From the NCBI GenBank assembly GCA_913049615.1, contig CAJWZI010000079.1, forward strand, positions 1 through 6,739: DNA of 6,739 bases, in the 5' to 3' direction. Below the pieces are notes generated by a model. The model searched no databases and was not told where the DNA came from. It saw only the letters and a list, made by a program, of their open reading frames with translations. Positions 1 through 6,739 of this stretch are shown piece after piece. Positions within the stretch are counted from its first letter, which is position 1, and the number at the start of each line of letters is the position of its first letter. The position numbers and the translations under genes were made by a program. The DNA is from an uncultured Alphaproteobacteria bacterium (GTDB lineage: Bacteria > Pseudomonadota > Alphaproteobacteria > GCA-2731375).

Positions 1-156
1 TCATTGTAGTTTAGAAATCGAACTTTATTCGAGCTGCCAATAAAATCCACGATCTTGGTGACATGCGTGTAATAGGACTACAATCCGACGACCGGTTCGG
101 ACAAACTGATGAAAGCGGCAAAAGAACCAACTTGAAGCTAGTCCGCCTTTAGAATT

Positions 157-1560
157 TCAAAAGTTTAGTTCTTCACCTTCTTCATACTGAAGAATATCTC
201 CCGCAATAATATGTGCAGAGCCCTTAAGGCATTCCAGCAATGATGGATGGGGGAAGATCGCCTCCAATATGTAGGTATAGGGTAGATTTCGTTCGATCAT
301 GATCCCTGCGGCGCCGATAATCGCATCCGCGTTTGGGCCGACTGCACGAACACCGAGTATTCGATCATCCCCAGGAGGGCCTACGATGAGTTTTACGAAC
401 CCAATCGGTGGTTGAATAGTATGAGCCCGGTGATTTCGCGCGTAGGGATACTTTCCAACACGTATTTTGCCGTAATGTTTGCGAGAATATTTTTCGGTGA
501 AGCCGGCACCAGCTAACATAGGAATGGTAAAGACAATATAGGGGGTATGATCTAATCCTTGCGGATCCTCAACACCCAGAATATGAGCGGCGGCGCGTCG
601 ACCTTCGGCTTCAGCGACATGAACCAACGACAAATCGCTTGGTACATTACGTGTGCCTATGTCGCCAACCGCATAGATGTGAGGCACATTGGTACATGCA
701 TTTGCATCTATTTGAATATAGCTTCGCTCATCTAGAGCCACGCCTGTAGCTTTTAAATTCATACCAGCTGTGTATGGTATTCGTCCCACAGCCAGCAAAA
801 CAATCTCGGTTTTAATCTCCCCGGTAGACAGTGTTGTTAGGACGCTGTCGTTTTGTAGTTGGTGGCTGCAATAGCGGCTGGAAGGGATGACATGTATGTC
901 CATGGAGTGGAAGGCGTTCATCATGAATTCACTGATGTCCTGGTCTTCATTGGACATAATTTGGGCATTTGTATCAACCAAATGGACCTCGGTGCCCACT
1001 GCATTAAATATGCTAGCAAATTCACAACCGATAACTCCGGCTCCCAAAATTAGTATGCTCTTGGGGGATTTCGTCAGCTTGATAACCTCATCACTGGTGA
1101 TTACTTTTTTCCCGTCGACCAACATATTCGGTAGCTTTTTGGGCCGGGTACCGGTGGCGATGATAATGTAGTCTCCAGAAAATTCATTTTTGCCAACGGC
1201 AATTTTGTGGTCATTCACAAAGATTGCTTTGCCCTGCACTACACGGACGTCGAGACGTTTTAGGCGGGTCTCTAGCATCGAGGTCAAGCTGGCGGCCGAC
1301 CTGTTGATACCGTTTTGCAGCTTGGAATAATCCAACGCAGCTATTTGACCAAATACATCTTCACGGTATCTTGCGTGCATATACTCACGGGCAATTTCGT
1401 AGCTAGCCTTCGATTTGAACGCTCCCTCGATGCCATAGCCCATCAAGGGACCATCATTTATGATCACTGCCCTTTTTCCTTGGAGCGCGACTTTGCTTGC
1501 TGCGCTGATCCCGCCGGGTCCACCGCCAATGATCAAAACATCATAATGTTCTGTATTCAT
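157..1560 (-). CDS. Lpd/SthA-like FAD-NAD(P) oxidoreductase lacking the redox-active cysteine pair
   Basis: This 467-residue protein has the full length and domain order of the flavoprotein disulfide reductase family (dihydrolipoamide dehydrogenase, mercuric reductase, soluble transhydrogenase). Visible motifs are the FAD Rossmann GGGPGG at residues 12-17, ATGTRP at 135-140, the NAD-binding GAGVIG at 173-178 with an acidic D196 ending the second strand (favours NAD over NADP), the second FAD motif YAVGD at 296-300, and a C-terminal dimerisation domain ending in HPSLLE (438-443), which keeps the His-Glu pair of the family. The redox motif GGTCLNVGCIPSK is replaced by a segment around GYGIEGAFKSK (41-51): Y42 and A47 stand where the two cysteines should be, although S50-K51-A52 is kept. 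Classical lipoamide dehydrogenase chemistry is therefore unlikely; an NAD(P)H:acceptor or quinone-type activity is an inference. The GAGVIGCEFASIF stretch resembles soluble transhydrogenase SthA. The ATG at 1560 is chosen because of a good Shine-Dalgarno site and the immediate start of the FAD fold; a longer frame to 1734 would run through the tRNA. It is probably cytoplasmic, with no signal peptide or membrane segment. The substrate is unknown. Confidence 0.9.
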   Translation of the reverse strand: MNTEHYDVLIIGGGPGGISAASKVALQGKRAVIINDGPLMGYGIEGAFKSKASYEIAREYMHARYREDVFGQIAALDYSKLQNGINRSAASLTSMLETRLKRLDVRVVQGKAIFVNDHKIAVGKNEFSGDYIIIATGTRPKKLPNMLVDGKKVITSDEVIKLTKSPKSILILGAGVIGCEFASIFNAVGTEVHLVDTNAQIMSNEDQDISEFMMNAFHSMDIHVIPSSRYCSHQLQNDSVLTTLSTGEIKTEIVLLAVGRIPYTAGMNLKATGVALDERSYIQIDANACTNVPHIYAVGDIGTRNVPSDLSLVHVAEAEGRRAAAHILGVEDPQGLDHTPYIVFTIPMLAGAGFTEKYSRKHYGKIRVGKYPYARNHRAHTIQPPIGFVKLIVGPPGDDRILGVRAVGPNADAIIGAAGIMIERNLPYTYILEAIFPHPSLLECLKGSAHIIAGDILQYEEGEELNF

Positions 1561-1567
1561 TCGTTGT

Positions 1568-1573
1568 CTCCTC
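1568..1573 (-). promoter_or_regulatory. Shine-Dalgarno site of the Lpd-like gene
   Basis: On the minus strand GAGGAG lies 7 nt before the ATG at 1560. It settles the start there rather than at the upstream in-frame ATG at 1734, which is inside the tRNA gene. No convincing -35/-10 pair is visible between this site and the terminator at 1632-1663, so the promoter of this gene is unresolved; it may rely on readthrough or on a weak or alternative promoter. Confidence 0.75.
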
Positions 1574-1631
1574 ACCCTATCCAGTGGAAACGCTGAATTC
1601 GGCCGTTTTTTCCCAATCGGTACCCTTTTGC

Positions 1632-1663
1632 AAAAAGGGCCCAGCCGGTATGCGGCTAAGCCC
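1632..1663 (-). terminator. Rho-independent terminator after tRNA-Asn
   Basis: Reading the minus strand, an 11-bp stem (GGGCTTAGCCG pairing with CGGCTGGGCCC, nine Watson-Crick pairs and two G-T wobbles) closes a 5-nt loop (CATAC) and is followed at once by TTTTT. The stem arms are 1653-1663 and 1637-1647, and the T tract is the complement of 1632-1636. It starts about 10 nt after the CCA end of the tRNA, so it should end the tRNA transcript and separate it from the flavoprotein gene. On the plus strand no T tract follows the stem, so it works in one direction only. Confidence 0.75.
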
Positions 1664-1673
1664 CTGATGTAAT

Positions 1674-1749
1674 TGGCTCCCCGGGCAAGACTCGAACTTG
1701 CGACAAGGCGGTTAACAGCCGCCTGCTCTACCAACTGAGCTACCGGGGA
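1674..1749 (-). tRNA. tRNA-Asn (anticodon GTT)
   Basis: This is a complete 76-nt cloverleaf on the minus strand. The acceptor stem is TCCCCGG paired with CCGGGGA, followed by discriminator G and an encoded CCA (complement of 1674-1676). The D arm contains GCTCAGTTGGTAGAGC. The anticodon stem GGCGG/CCGCC carries loop CTGTTAA with anticodon GTT (complement of 1714-1716), which reads Asn codons. The T arm is GCAAG-TTCGAGT-CTTGC with the standard TTCGA. It is transcribed divergently from imuA and ends in its own intrinsic terminator. All stems pair fully by eye, and no intron or defect is seen. Confidence 0.97.
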
Positions 1750-1856
1750 TCAGTCGGCGCGGAGTTTGTGCCGCGTGGCGGGGCGTTTCTTACCAGATAC
1801 CGAAACACGATACCAGCTCAGAATGTAGGGATTTGATGAAATAGACGATGTTCTAC

Positions 1857-1899
1857 TTGACTCTGCCTTAAATGAGAACAAAATAGGAACATATATAAA
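1857..1899 (+). promoter_or_regulatory. Probable promoter of the imuA-imuB-dnaE2 operon
   Basis: TTGACT at 1857-1862 is a good -35 hexamer. A -10 of CAAAAT at 1879-1884 would give a 16-nt spacer and place the LexA box across the -10. An alternative -10 is the AT-rich TATATAAA at 1892-1899, but no good -35 lies 16-18 nt upstream of it. In either case the LexA box lies inside or immediately beside the promoter, as needed for repression. The transcription start cannot be fixed from sequence. Confidence 0.45.
1876..1890 (+). promoter_or_regulatory. LexA (SOS) box upstream of imuA
   Basis: GAAC-AAAATAG-GAAC is an exact match to the alphaproteobacterial LexA operator, a direct repeat usually written GTTC-N7-GTTC on the opposite strand. 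It lies 40 nt before the imuA start and within the likely promoter. imuA-imuB-dnaE2 operons are established members of the SOS regulon, so position and target agree. The prediction is LexA repression relieved by RecA-stimulated LexA cleavage after DNA damage. Confidence 0.85.
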
Positions 1900-1916
1900 C
1901 CATTGAGACTGATACT

Positions 1917-1923
1917 GAAGGGG
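1917..1923 (+). promoter_or_regulatory. Shine-Dalgarno site of imuA
   Basis: GAAGGGG lies 7 nt before the GTG at 1931. This supports the GTG start, since the next in-frame ATG is 39 codons further on (residue 40) and would remove part of the conserved N-terminal region. Confidence 0.6.
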
Positions 1924-1930
1924 CCTGGTC

Positions 1931-2767
1931 GTGAATAATGGCAGGCAAAGGCCGGCAGTTGCGGCCCAAATATCGGCACTGCGGGATTGCATTGCGGCCA
2001 TTGAACAAAATCCGGCGCGGGCCCAGCGGGGAGGGACGCGTTTGACCATGGGCGTGGAGAATATTGATGCAATCTTGCCAGGCGGCGGTTTGGCGCGGGA
2101 CGCTCTGCATGAAGTGGTAGGGCGAGCAGGCTACGGCCGTGCTTTGGATGGCGCCGCCTTGGCCTTTGCGGCCGTGCTGGCAGCCCGGCAGGCGGCCGCG
2201 GGCTGCACGAGTGGGTCGAACTATGTGCTGTGGTGTTTATCAGGGCAGGGATTGTATGGGCCCGGTCTGGCTGCCTTTGGCCTAACGCCGGAACGTTTAA
2301 TCCTGGTTCGGGGGCGGGATGATCAGCAACGTCTATGGGCTATGGAGGAAGGTCTGAAATGCCCCGATTTGGCCATGGTGGTAGGCGAGGTAGGGCGTCT
2401 AGACCTGGGGCAAAGCCGGCGGTTGCAACTGGCGGCGGAAGCCTCTGGTGTGACGGCCTTGTTGTTGCGCCAAAGTGGTGATGCCCGCCTAGGTTTCAGT
2501 GCCGCTTTGACCCGTTGGCGCATCACGTCTGCACCGAGTTCACAACCCCAGGGGTATGTAGGGATCGGCGCGGCCCGGGTCCAAGCCGAACTGCTGCGTT
2601 GCAAGGGTGGGCGGTTAGGCAAATGGCTGCTGCAATGGAATGGCGTGGGCTGGGATGAAGAACATGAAGATGCAGGAACAGAGCGGCAAACGTGTCCTCT
2701 CCCTCTGGCTACCGCAATGGCCAACAGACCGGCTGTATCGAGCCTGGCAACGCACGTCGGGGGATAA
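1931..2767 (+). CDS. imuA: ImuA, SOS mutasome accessory protein (RecA/SulA-like)
   Basis: This 278-residue protein is the accessory subunit of the ImuA-ImuB-DnaE2 translesion synthesis system, in which it is thought to link the mutasome to RecA or ImuB. Typical ImuA sequence is seen at about residues 40-66 (MGVENIDAILPGGGLARDALHEVVG), where the family has its RecA-like core entry. The P-loop position (about 64-74, GRAGYGRALDG) lacks the GKT/S of a working Walker A motif. A Walker-B-like hydrophobic strand follows at 147-153 (LAMVVGE), then QSRRLQLAAE (161-170) and an LLLR strand (177-180). ATP hydrolysis is therefore doubtful, which fits the family. The start is GTG at 1931, backed by a Shine-Dalgarno site. 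The last 30-40 codons overlap the start of imuB in another frame. It is first in a LexA-controlled operon. Identification rests on both the motifs and the imuB-dnaE2 context. Confidence 0.9.
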   Translation: MNNGRQRPAVAAQISALRDCIAAIEQNPARAQRGGTRLTMGVENIDAILPGGGLARDALHEVVGRAGYGRALDGAALAFAAVLAARQAAAGCTSGSNYVLWCLSGQGLYGPGLAAFGLTPERLILVRGRDDQQRLWAMEEGLKCPDLAMVVGEVGRLDLGQSRRLQLAAEASGVTALLLRQSGDARLGFSAALTRWRITSAPSSQPQGYVGIGAARVQAELLRCKGGRLGKWLLQWNGVGWDEEHEDAGTERQTCPLPLATAMANRPAVSSLATHVGG

Positions 2768-4247
2768 CTGGCCGTCACGAGAACAGCCCCTAGTTCTGAG
2801 CGTGGCCCAACAGGGCGGCCAACGGGTCGGCGCAGCCAACAACGCCGCGTTGGCGTCCGGCGTCCGCGTGGGCATGATGCTAACCGATGCCCAAGCCTTG
2901 ATCTCCAGCACGCCAGGCCTAGCAGTGCATGACTTGATACCGGAAGGGGATGACAGGGCCCTGGCTAGTCTGGCCGATTGGTGCGGCCGCTACAGCCCCT
3001 GGGTGGCTATTGATAGCAAGGATGGCGGCCATGGCATCTGCCTGGATATCACCGGCTGCGCCCATCTGTTCGGCGGCGAGGCTCCGATGTTGGATGATAT
3101 ATCCCGGCGCCTAGCAGATTTTTCTATCCAAGTGCAGATGGCGATTGCCGACAGTCTTGGGGCGGCCTGGGCTGTCGCACGCTATGGCGGAGACATAACA
3201 ATGATCGTACCTCAAAGTGGCGTCAAGGCGGCCTTGGATCGGTTGCCCGTCTCCGCTCTGCGTTTGTCGGCCGAGGCAGCAGATGGTCTGGTGCGCCTGG
3301 GGCTGGGGCGGATCGGAGAATTGTGGTCCCTGCCACGGGGCGCTCTGACCGCCCGGTTTGGTCGCGAGGTTACCTACCGTCTAGATCAGGCCCTAGGCCG
3401 AGCGCCAGAGCCCCTATCGCCCCGCCCGGCCAAAACTAGTTTCTGGAGCCGCATGGCCTTTCCCGAGCCCATCGGTGATCGCGATCATATCATGATGGCC
3501 ACGGTACAGTTGGTGGACGAACTATGCACAGTGCTGGAAAGCCAGGAACGCGGCGCCCGGCACATCGAATTACGCCTGTACTTGGCCGATGGTTGCGTAC
3601 AGCGGATTCAGGCGGGCCTAAACCGAGCCAGCCGGGAACCGGATCACTTGATGCGCCTGCTGTCTGAACATTTACCCAGTCTGGAGGCACAATTTGGTGC
3701 CGACCTGATGGTCTTAATGGCAGGGCGCAGCGATCCTTTGTCTGCAGGCCAGCGCCGTTTTGATAATGCTGATACGGGAGAAGATTTAGCTCTTTTGCTG
3801 GACCGCCTAGGTAACCGTCTCGGTACGGCCAATGTGGTTCGTTTCGTTCCCGTGCAAAGCCACCTGCCTGAACAGGCGGTTGGCTTTGCACCGCCCTTGA
3901 GCATGGTAGAGGTCGACAATTGGCACCATATCGCTTGCCGCCCGGTCTATTTGTTGCCTAGCCCTGAGCCGGTCGAGACCGTAGCCGAGGTGCCCGACGG
4001 CCTACCCGTGCTGTTCCGCTGGCGGGGCATCGCGCACAGGGTTCGGCGTGGGGATGGGCCGGAACGCATCGCGCCAGAATGGTGGAACAACATGCAGGCC
4101 GCCACCGTTCATTTAGCCAGCGAAACCCGCGATTATTACCGCATTGAGGATAGCCGGGGGCAACGTTACTGGCTTTTCCGCCGGGGTTTGTACAGGGGCA
4201 GGATGAACAAGATACCGGACTGGTTCTTGCATGGTTTTTTTGCCTAA
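2640..4247 (+). CDS. imuB: ImuB, catalytically inactive Y-family polymerase homologue
   Basis: This protein of up to 535 residues is the ImuB adaptor, which is known to bind the beta clamp and to recruit ImuA and DnaE2 to lesions. The N-terminal [15 protein letters not shown] (18-32) stands where active Y-family polymerases have the metal-binding DxDxF motif, and the acidic residues are gone. The later catalytic SxDE region reads [13 protein letters not shown], followed by the ImuB hallmark [13 protein letters not shown] (135-147). A helix-hairpin-helix-like region is seen at about 207-240 and a little-finger-like region at about 265-400. The C-terminal ImuB domain ends in [17 protein letters not shown] (500-516) and [10 protein letters not shown] (526-535). 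The clamp-binding peptide is not obvious; QRRFD at 371-375 is a weak candidate. ATGs at 2640, 2655, 2664 and 2670 are all possible starts, none with a strong Shine-Dalgarno site. The longest is given, but conserved sequence begins only at residue 18, so a later one may be used. The overlap with imuA is 98-128 nt depending on the start, suggesting coupled translation. Confidence 0.92.
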   Translation: MAWAGMKNMKMQEQSGKRVLSLWLPQWPTDRLYRAWQRTSGDNWPSREQPLVLSVAQQGGQRVGAANNAALASGVRVGMMLTDAQALISSTPGLAVHDLIPEGDDRALASLADWCGRYSPWVAIDSKDGGHGICLDITGCAHLFGGEAPMLDDISRRLADFSIQVQMAIADSLGAAWAVARYGGDITMIVPQSGVKAALDRLPVSALRLSAEAADGLVRLGLGRIGELWSLPRGALTARFGREVTYRLDQALGRAPEPLSPRPAKTSFWSRMAFPEPIGDRDHIMMATVQLVDELCTVLESQERGARHIELRLYLADGCVQRIQAGLNRASREPDHLMRLLSEHLPSLEAQFGADLMVLMAGRSDPLSAGQRRFDNADTGEDLALLLDRLGNRLGTANVVRFVPVQSHLPEQAVGFAPPLSMVEVDNWHHIACRPVYLLPSPEPVETVAEVPDGLPVLFRWRGIAHRVRRGDGPERIAPEWWNNMQAATVHLASETRDYYRIEDSRGQRYWLFRRGLYRGRMNKIPDWFLHGFFA

Positions 4248-4251
4248 GCCC

Positions 4252-6739
4252 ATGAAATACGCTGAACTGCAGGTTACCTCGAATTTCAGCTTCCTGCGCG
4301 GTGGTTCGCATCCGGACGAGTTGGCTATCACCGCCGCCGCCCTGGGGCTGGAAGCGGTCGCGATTACCGATCGTAACAGCCTGGCTGGTGTGGTGCGCGC
4401 TCACACGGGGGCAAAAACCGCGGGCATCCGCCTGGTCGTGGGTGCGCGGCTGGACTTGCAGGTAAAGGCGGTCGAAGGTGCTGAACCGAGCTTGAATTTG
4501 TTGTGCTTTCCTGCCGACCGAGCCGCTTATGGCCGGCTGTCGAAATTACTAACCATGGGACGGCGTCGAGCACCCAAGGGAGACTGCTGGATCACCTTGG
4601 ATGATATTTTCGACCATGATGAGGGACAGATCTTTATCATCCTGCCTCCTGAAGGATCAGACGAGGCATTCGTGAACCAGATCGTCGAACTTGGCCGACG
4701 TTGGCGGGGGAACTGTTACCTGGCAGGAAACTACCTCTATTCTGGCAATGACCGCTGCCGGCTGGTTCATCTCTCCACCCTGGCCCAGACGGCAGAAATG
4801 CCCCTGATCGCTACCAATGATGTGCACTATCACACACCGGAGCGGCGGCCTCTGCAAGACGTGTTGGTTTGTATCCGGGAGCATTGCATCTTGGCCGAAG
4901 CTGGATTTCGGCTGAAAGCTAATACGGAACGACATTTGAAATCGGCGGAGGAAATGGCCCGGCTGTTCGCCGACTACCCCGACGCCGTAGCCCGCACCGT
5001 GGAACTGGTCGAGCGCTGCCGCTTTTCCTTGGACGAGTTACGCTATGAATACCCCGCTGAACCGGTGCCTGAGGGGCGTACAGCGCAACAGGAACTGGAA
5101 CAGCTGACCTGGGTCGGGGCGCGGGAGCGTTATGGTGCGCACATCCACCCCCAAGTTTGTGATCTACTGGCTCATGAGTTGCAATTGATTGGGGAATTGG
5201 ACTACGCCCCCTATTTTCTGACCGTGCATGACATCGTCCGTTTCGCACGGGATAAAAAAATCCTCTGTCAGGGCCGGGGTTCGGCGGCGAACTCTGCTGT
5301 GTGCTACTGCCTGGGTATCACGGCAGTGAATCCCTCGCGCCTGGATCTATTGTTTGAACGCTTTATTTCGGCCGAGAGGAACGAGCCGCCAGACATTGAT
5401 GTAGATTTCGAACACGAACGGCGCGAGGAGGTCATCCAATACGTTTATGAAAAATACGGCCGCGACCGCGCTGGCATGACCGCTACCATTGTCAGCTATC
5501 GCACCAAGAGCGCGATCCGCGAGGTGGGCAAGGCGCTGGGACTGTCACTGGATGCCGTGGGCGCTCTGGCCGGCAATATCTGGGGGTGGAGCAAGGGTCA
5601 AGGGGACGGCGACAAGGTTCGGGAGATCGGATTGGATCCAGACGATCCTACTGTAGCCAAGGCAATAAGCTTGGCCCGGGATCTGACGGGCTTCCCCCGG
5701 CATCTGTCGCAACACGTGGGTGGCTTCGTCATTACGCGCGGGCCATTGTCAGAGGTCGTGCCCATCACCAATGCGGCCATGGAGGACCGTACGGTGATTG
5801 AGTGGGACAAGAACGACCTGGACGCTCTGGGCATGTTGAAGATTGATCTGCTCTCCCTGGGCATGTTGACCTGTATCCGCAAGGGTTTTGACCTAATCGC
5901 CCAGCGCTATGGTAAACGCTATGACCTAGCCATCGTACCAGCAGAAGACCCTGCTGTGTATGACATGCTGTGCCGGGGCGATTCCATCGGTGTCTTCCAG
6001 GTAGAAAGTCGGGCCCAGATGACCATGCTGCCGCGCCTGCGCCCGCGCAATTTCTATGATCTGGTGATCGAGGTGGCCATCGTCCGTCCCGGTCCTATTC
6101 AGGGCGATATGGTACACCCCTATCTACGCCGCCGCGCGGGCAAGGAGCGGGTCAATTTTCCCTCGAAAGACCTGAAACAAGTACTAGGCAAGACCCTAGG
6201 TGTTCCCCTGTTTCAGGAGCAAGCCATGCGTATTGCCATTGTCGCTGCTGGTTTCACGCCGTCTGAGGCAGATCAGCTACGCCGGGCTATGGCCACATTT
6301 CGACATACTGGCACCATCCATACCTTTCACAATAAAATGATAGACGGCATGGTCAAGCGGGGTTACGAGCGGGATTTCGCCGAACGTTGTTTCAAACAGA
6401 TTGAGGGTTTTGGTGAATACGGATTTCCGGAAAGCCATGCGGCCAGCTTTGCTCTGCTGGTCTATATCTCAGCCTGGATGAAACACCATTATCCAGCCGT
6501 TTTTGCCTGCGCCCTGTTGAATAGCCAGCCCATGGGTTTTTATGCTCCTGCCCAGATCGTCCGTGATGCCCGCGAGCATGGTGCCGAGGTGAGGCCTGTG
6601 GACGTCAACCATTCAGATTGGGATTGCTCCATCGAGAATGAAGCTCTGCGTTTGGGCATGCGCCAGATCCGCCACTTCAAGGAAGCGGATGGGGAGAACT
6701 TGATCGAGATGCGAGGGCAGGGGTATGACAGCCCCGAGG
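4252..6739 (+). CDS. dnaE2: Error-prone DNA polymerase III alpha subunit DnaE2 (ImuC), 3' end outside the window
   Basis: The frame is open from ATG 4252 to the window edge, giving 829 codons of a protein usually around 1,050-1,100 residues; the missing part should hold the rest of the helix-hairpin-helix and OB-fold regions. It begins [17 protein letters not shown], the DnaE2-type PHP domain start, continues with [13 protein letters not shown] (39-51) and ATNDVHYH (187-194), then the polymerase palm with GRGSAANSA and [19 protein letters not shown]. Metal-binding aspartates are present: D381 and D383 in PDIDVDF and D532 in KIDLL, matching E. coli DnaE D401, D403 and D555. It is therefore expected to be an active polymerase doing SOS translesion synthesis. 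The PHP metal ligands are largely lost (E5, Q7 and T9 for the HxHxH motif, R41 for the TDHG histidine), so no PHP exonuclease is expected. The start is 4 nt after the imuB stop with no clear Shine-Dalgarno site, which points to translational coupling. DnaE2 is preferred over replicative DnaE1 because of these signatures and the imuAB context. Confidence 0.96.
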   Translation, partial: MKYAELQVTSNFSFLRGGSHPDELAITAAALGLEAVAITDRNSLAGVVRAHTGAKTAGIRLVVGARLDLQVKAVEGAEPSLNLLCFPADRAAYGRLSKLLTMGRRRAPKGDCWITLDDIFDHDEGQIFIILPPEGSDEAFVNQIVELGRRWRGNCYLAGNYLYSGNDRCRLVHLSTLAQTAEMPLIATNDVHYHTPERRPLQDVLVCIREHCILAEAGFRLKANTERHLKSAEEMARLFADYPDAVARTVELVERCRFSLDELRYEYPAEPVPEGRTAQQELEQLTWVGARERYGAHIHPQVCDLLAHELQLIGELDYAPYFLTVHDIVRFARDKKILCQGRGSAANSAVCYCLGITAVNPSRLDLLFERFISAERNEPPDIDVDFEHERREEVIQYVYEKYGRDRAGMTATIVSYRTKSAIREVGKALGLSLDAVGALAGNIWGWSKGQGDGDKVREIGLDPDDPTVAKAISLARDLTGFPRHLSQHVGGFVITRGPLSEVVPITNAAMEDRTVIEWDKNDLDALGMLKIDLLSLGMLTCIRKGFDLIAQRYGKRYDLAIVPAEDPAVYDMLCRGDSIGVFQVESRAQMTMLPRLRPRNFYDLVIEVAIVRPGPIQGDMVHPYLRRRAGKERVNFPSKDLKQVLGKTLGVPLFQEQAMRIAIVAAGFTPSEADQLRRAMATFRHTGTIHTFHNKMIDGMVKRGYERDFAERCFKQIEGFGEYGFPESHAASFALLVYISAWMKHHYPAVFACALLNSQPMGFYAPAQIVRDAREHGAEVRPVDVNHSDWDCSIENEALRLGMRQIRHFKEADGENLIEMRGQGYDSPE

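Noticed and set aside
18..32. Inverted repeat TCGAA-CTTTA-TTCGA as a terminator for the flavoprotein gene
   Set aside because: The stem is only 5 bp with two G-C pairs, lies about 125 nt past the stop codon and has no T tract of useful length.
63..152. 29-codon plus-strand open frame in the left intergenic stretch
   Set aside because: It is very short, has no Shine-Dalgarno site and no recognisable sequence.
859..1596. Plus-strand open frames opposite the flavoprotein gene (859-1053, 887-1171, 1315-1596)
   Set aside because: They are antisense to a well-supported gene, and their translations show no recognisable motif.
1561..1734. N-terminal extension of the flavoprotein to an ATG at 1734
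   Set aside because: It would read through the terminator and the tRNA-Asn gene, and the FAD-binding fold with its Shine-Dalgarno site begins at 1560.
1758..1775. CGCGG/CCGCG inverted repeat in the leader upstream of tRNA-Asn
   Set aside because: A 5-bp stem with an 8-nt loop in G+C-rich DNA is likely by chance, and no partner element suggests regulation.
1750..2110. Minus-strand open frames across the imuA promoter and 5' end
   Set aside because: They overlap imuA and its regulatory region, resemble no family, and look like shadow frames of G+C-rich coding DNA.
2323..2911. Minus-strand open frames opposite imuA and imuB
   Set aside because: They are antisense shadows of two confidently identified genes, with low-complexity Arg/Ser/Pro-rich translations.
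4235..4241. T7 run at the end of imuB as a terminator or programmed frameshift site
   Set aside because: No stable G+C-rich hairpin precedes it, and dnaE2 starts just after. A -1 slip would only reach a TGA at 4253, so no fusion with dnaE2 results.
5586..5882. Open frames on both strands inside dnaE2
   Set aside because: The dnaE2 frame is uninterrupted here and carries conserved polymerase sequence; these frames lack any motif.
1..6739. CRISPR array, insertion sequence or transposase
   Set aside because: No regularly spaced repeats, terminal inverted repeats or transposase-like frames were seen on either strand.

Overview
The window looks like alphaproteobacterial chromosome. The strongest pointer is a GAAC-N7-GAAC element (GTTC-N7-GTTC on the other strand), the LexA operator type of Alphaproteobacteria, placed directly upstream of an imuA-imuB-dnaE2 gene set. 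The exact genus cannot be read from the sequence.

Layout. Positions 1-156 are a short non-coding stretch. Positions 157-1560 (minus strand) encode a 467-residue FAD/NAD-binding protein of the dihydrolipoamide dehydrogenase / soluble transhydrogenase type. It keeps the nucleotide-binding motifs and the C-terminal His-Glu pair but lacks both redox-active cysteines. Upstream of it on the same strand lie a strong intrinsic terminator (1632-1663) and a complete tRNA-Asn(GTT) with encoded CCA (1674-1749). A divergent intergenic region (1750-1930) carries the LexA box and a probable promoter. From 1931 to the window end, three tightly packed plus-strand genes follow: imuA (1931-2767), imuB (about 2640-4247, overlapping imuA by roughly 100-130 nt) and dnaE2 (from 4252, 4 nt after the imuB stop, cut by the window edge after 829 codons).

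How the genes work together. ImuA, ImuB and DnaE2 (ImuC) form the SOS-induced mutasome of bacteria that lack UmuDC-type Pol V. DnaE2 is the catalytic error-prone polymerase, ImuB is a Y-family-derived protein without catalytic residues that acts as adaptor to the beta clamp, and ImuA is a RecA/SulA-like accessory factor. The LexA box and the absence of internal gaps fit a single DNA-damage-induced transcript. The flavoprotein is on the opposite strand, separated by the tRNA and its terminator, and has no evident functional link to the mutasome. Its base composition appears lower in G+C than the imu genes, so it may have been acquired next to the tRNA.

The mutasome is a known system in a textbook arrangement. 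The least ordinary item is the cysteine-less Lpd-like flavoprotein.
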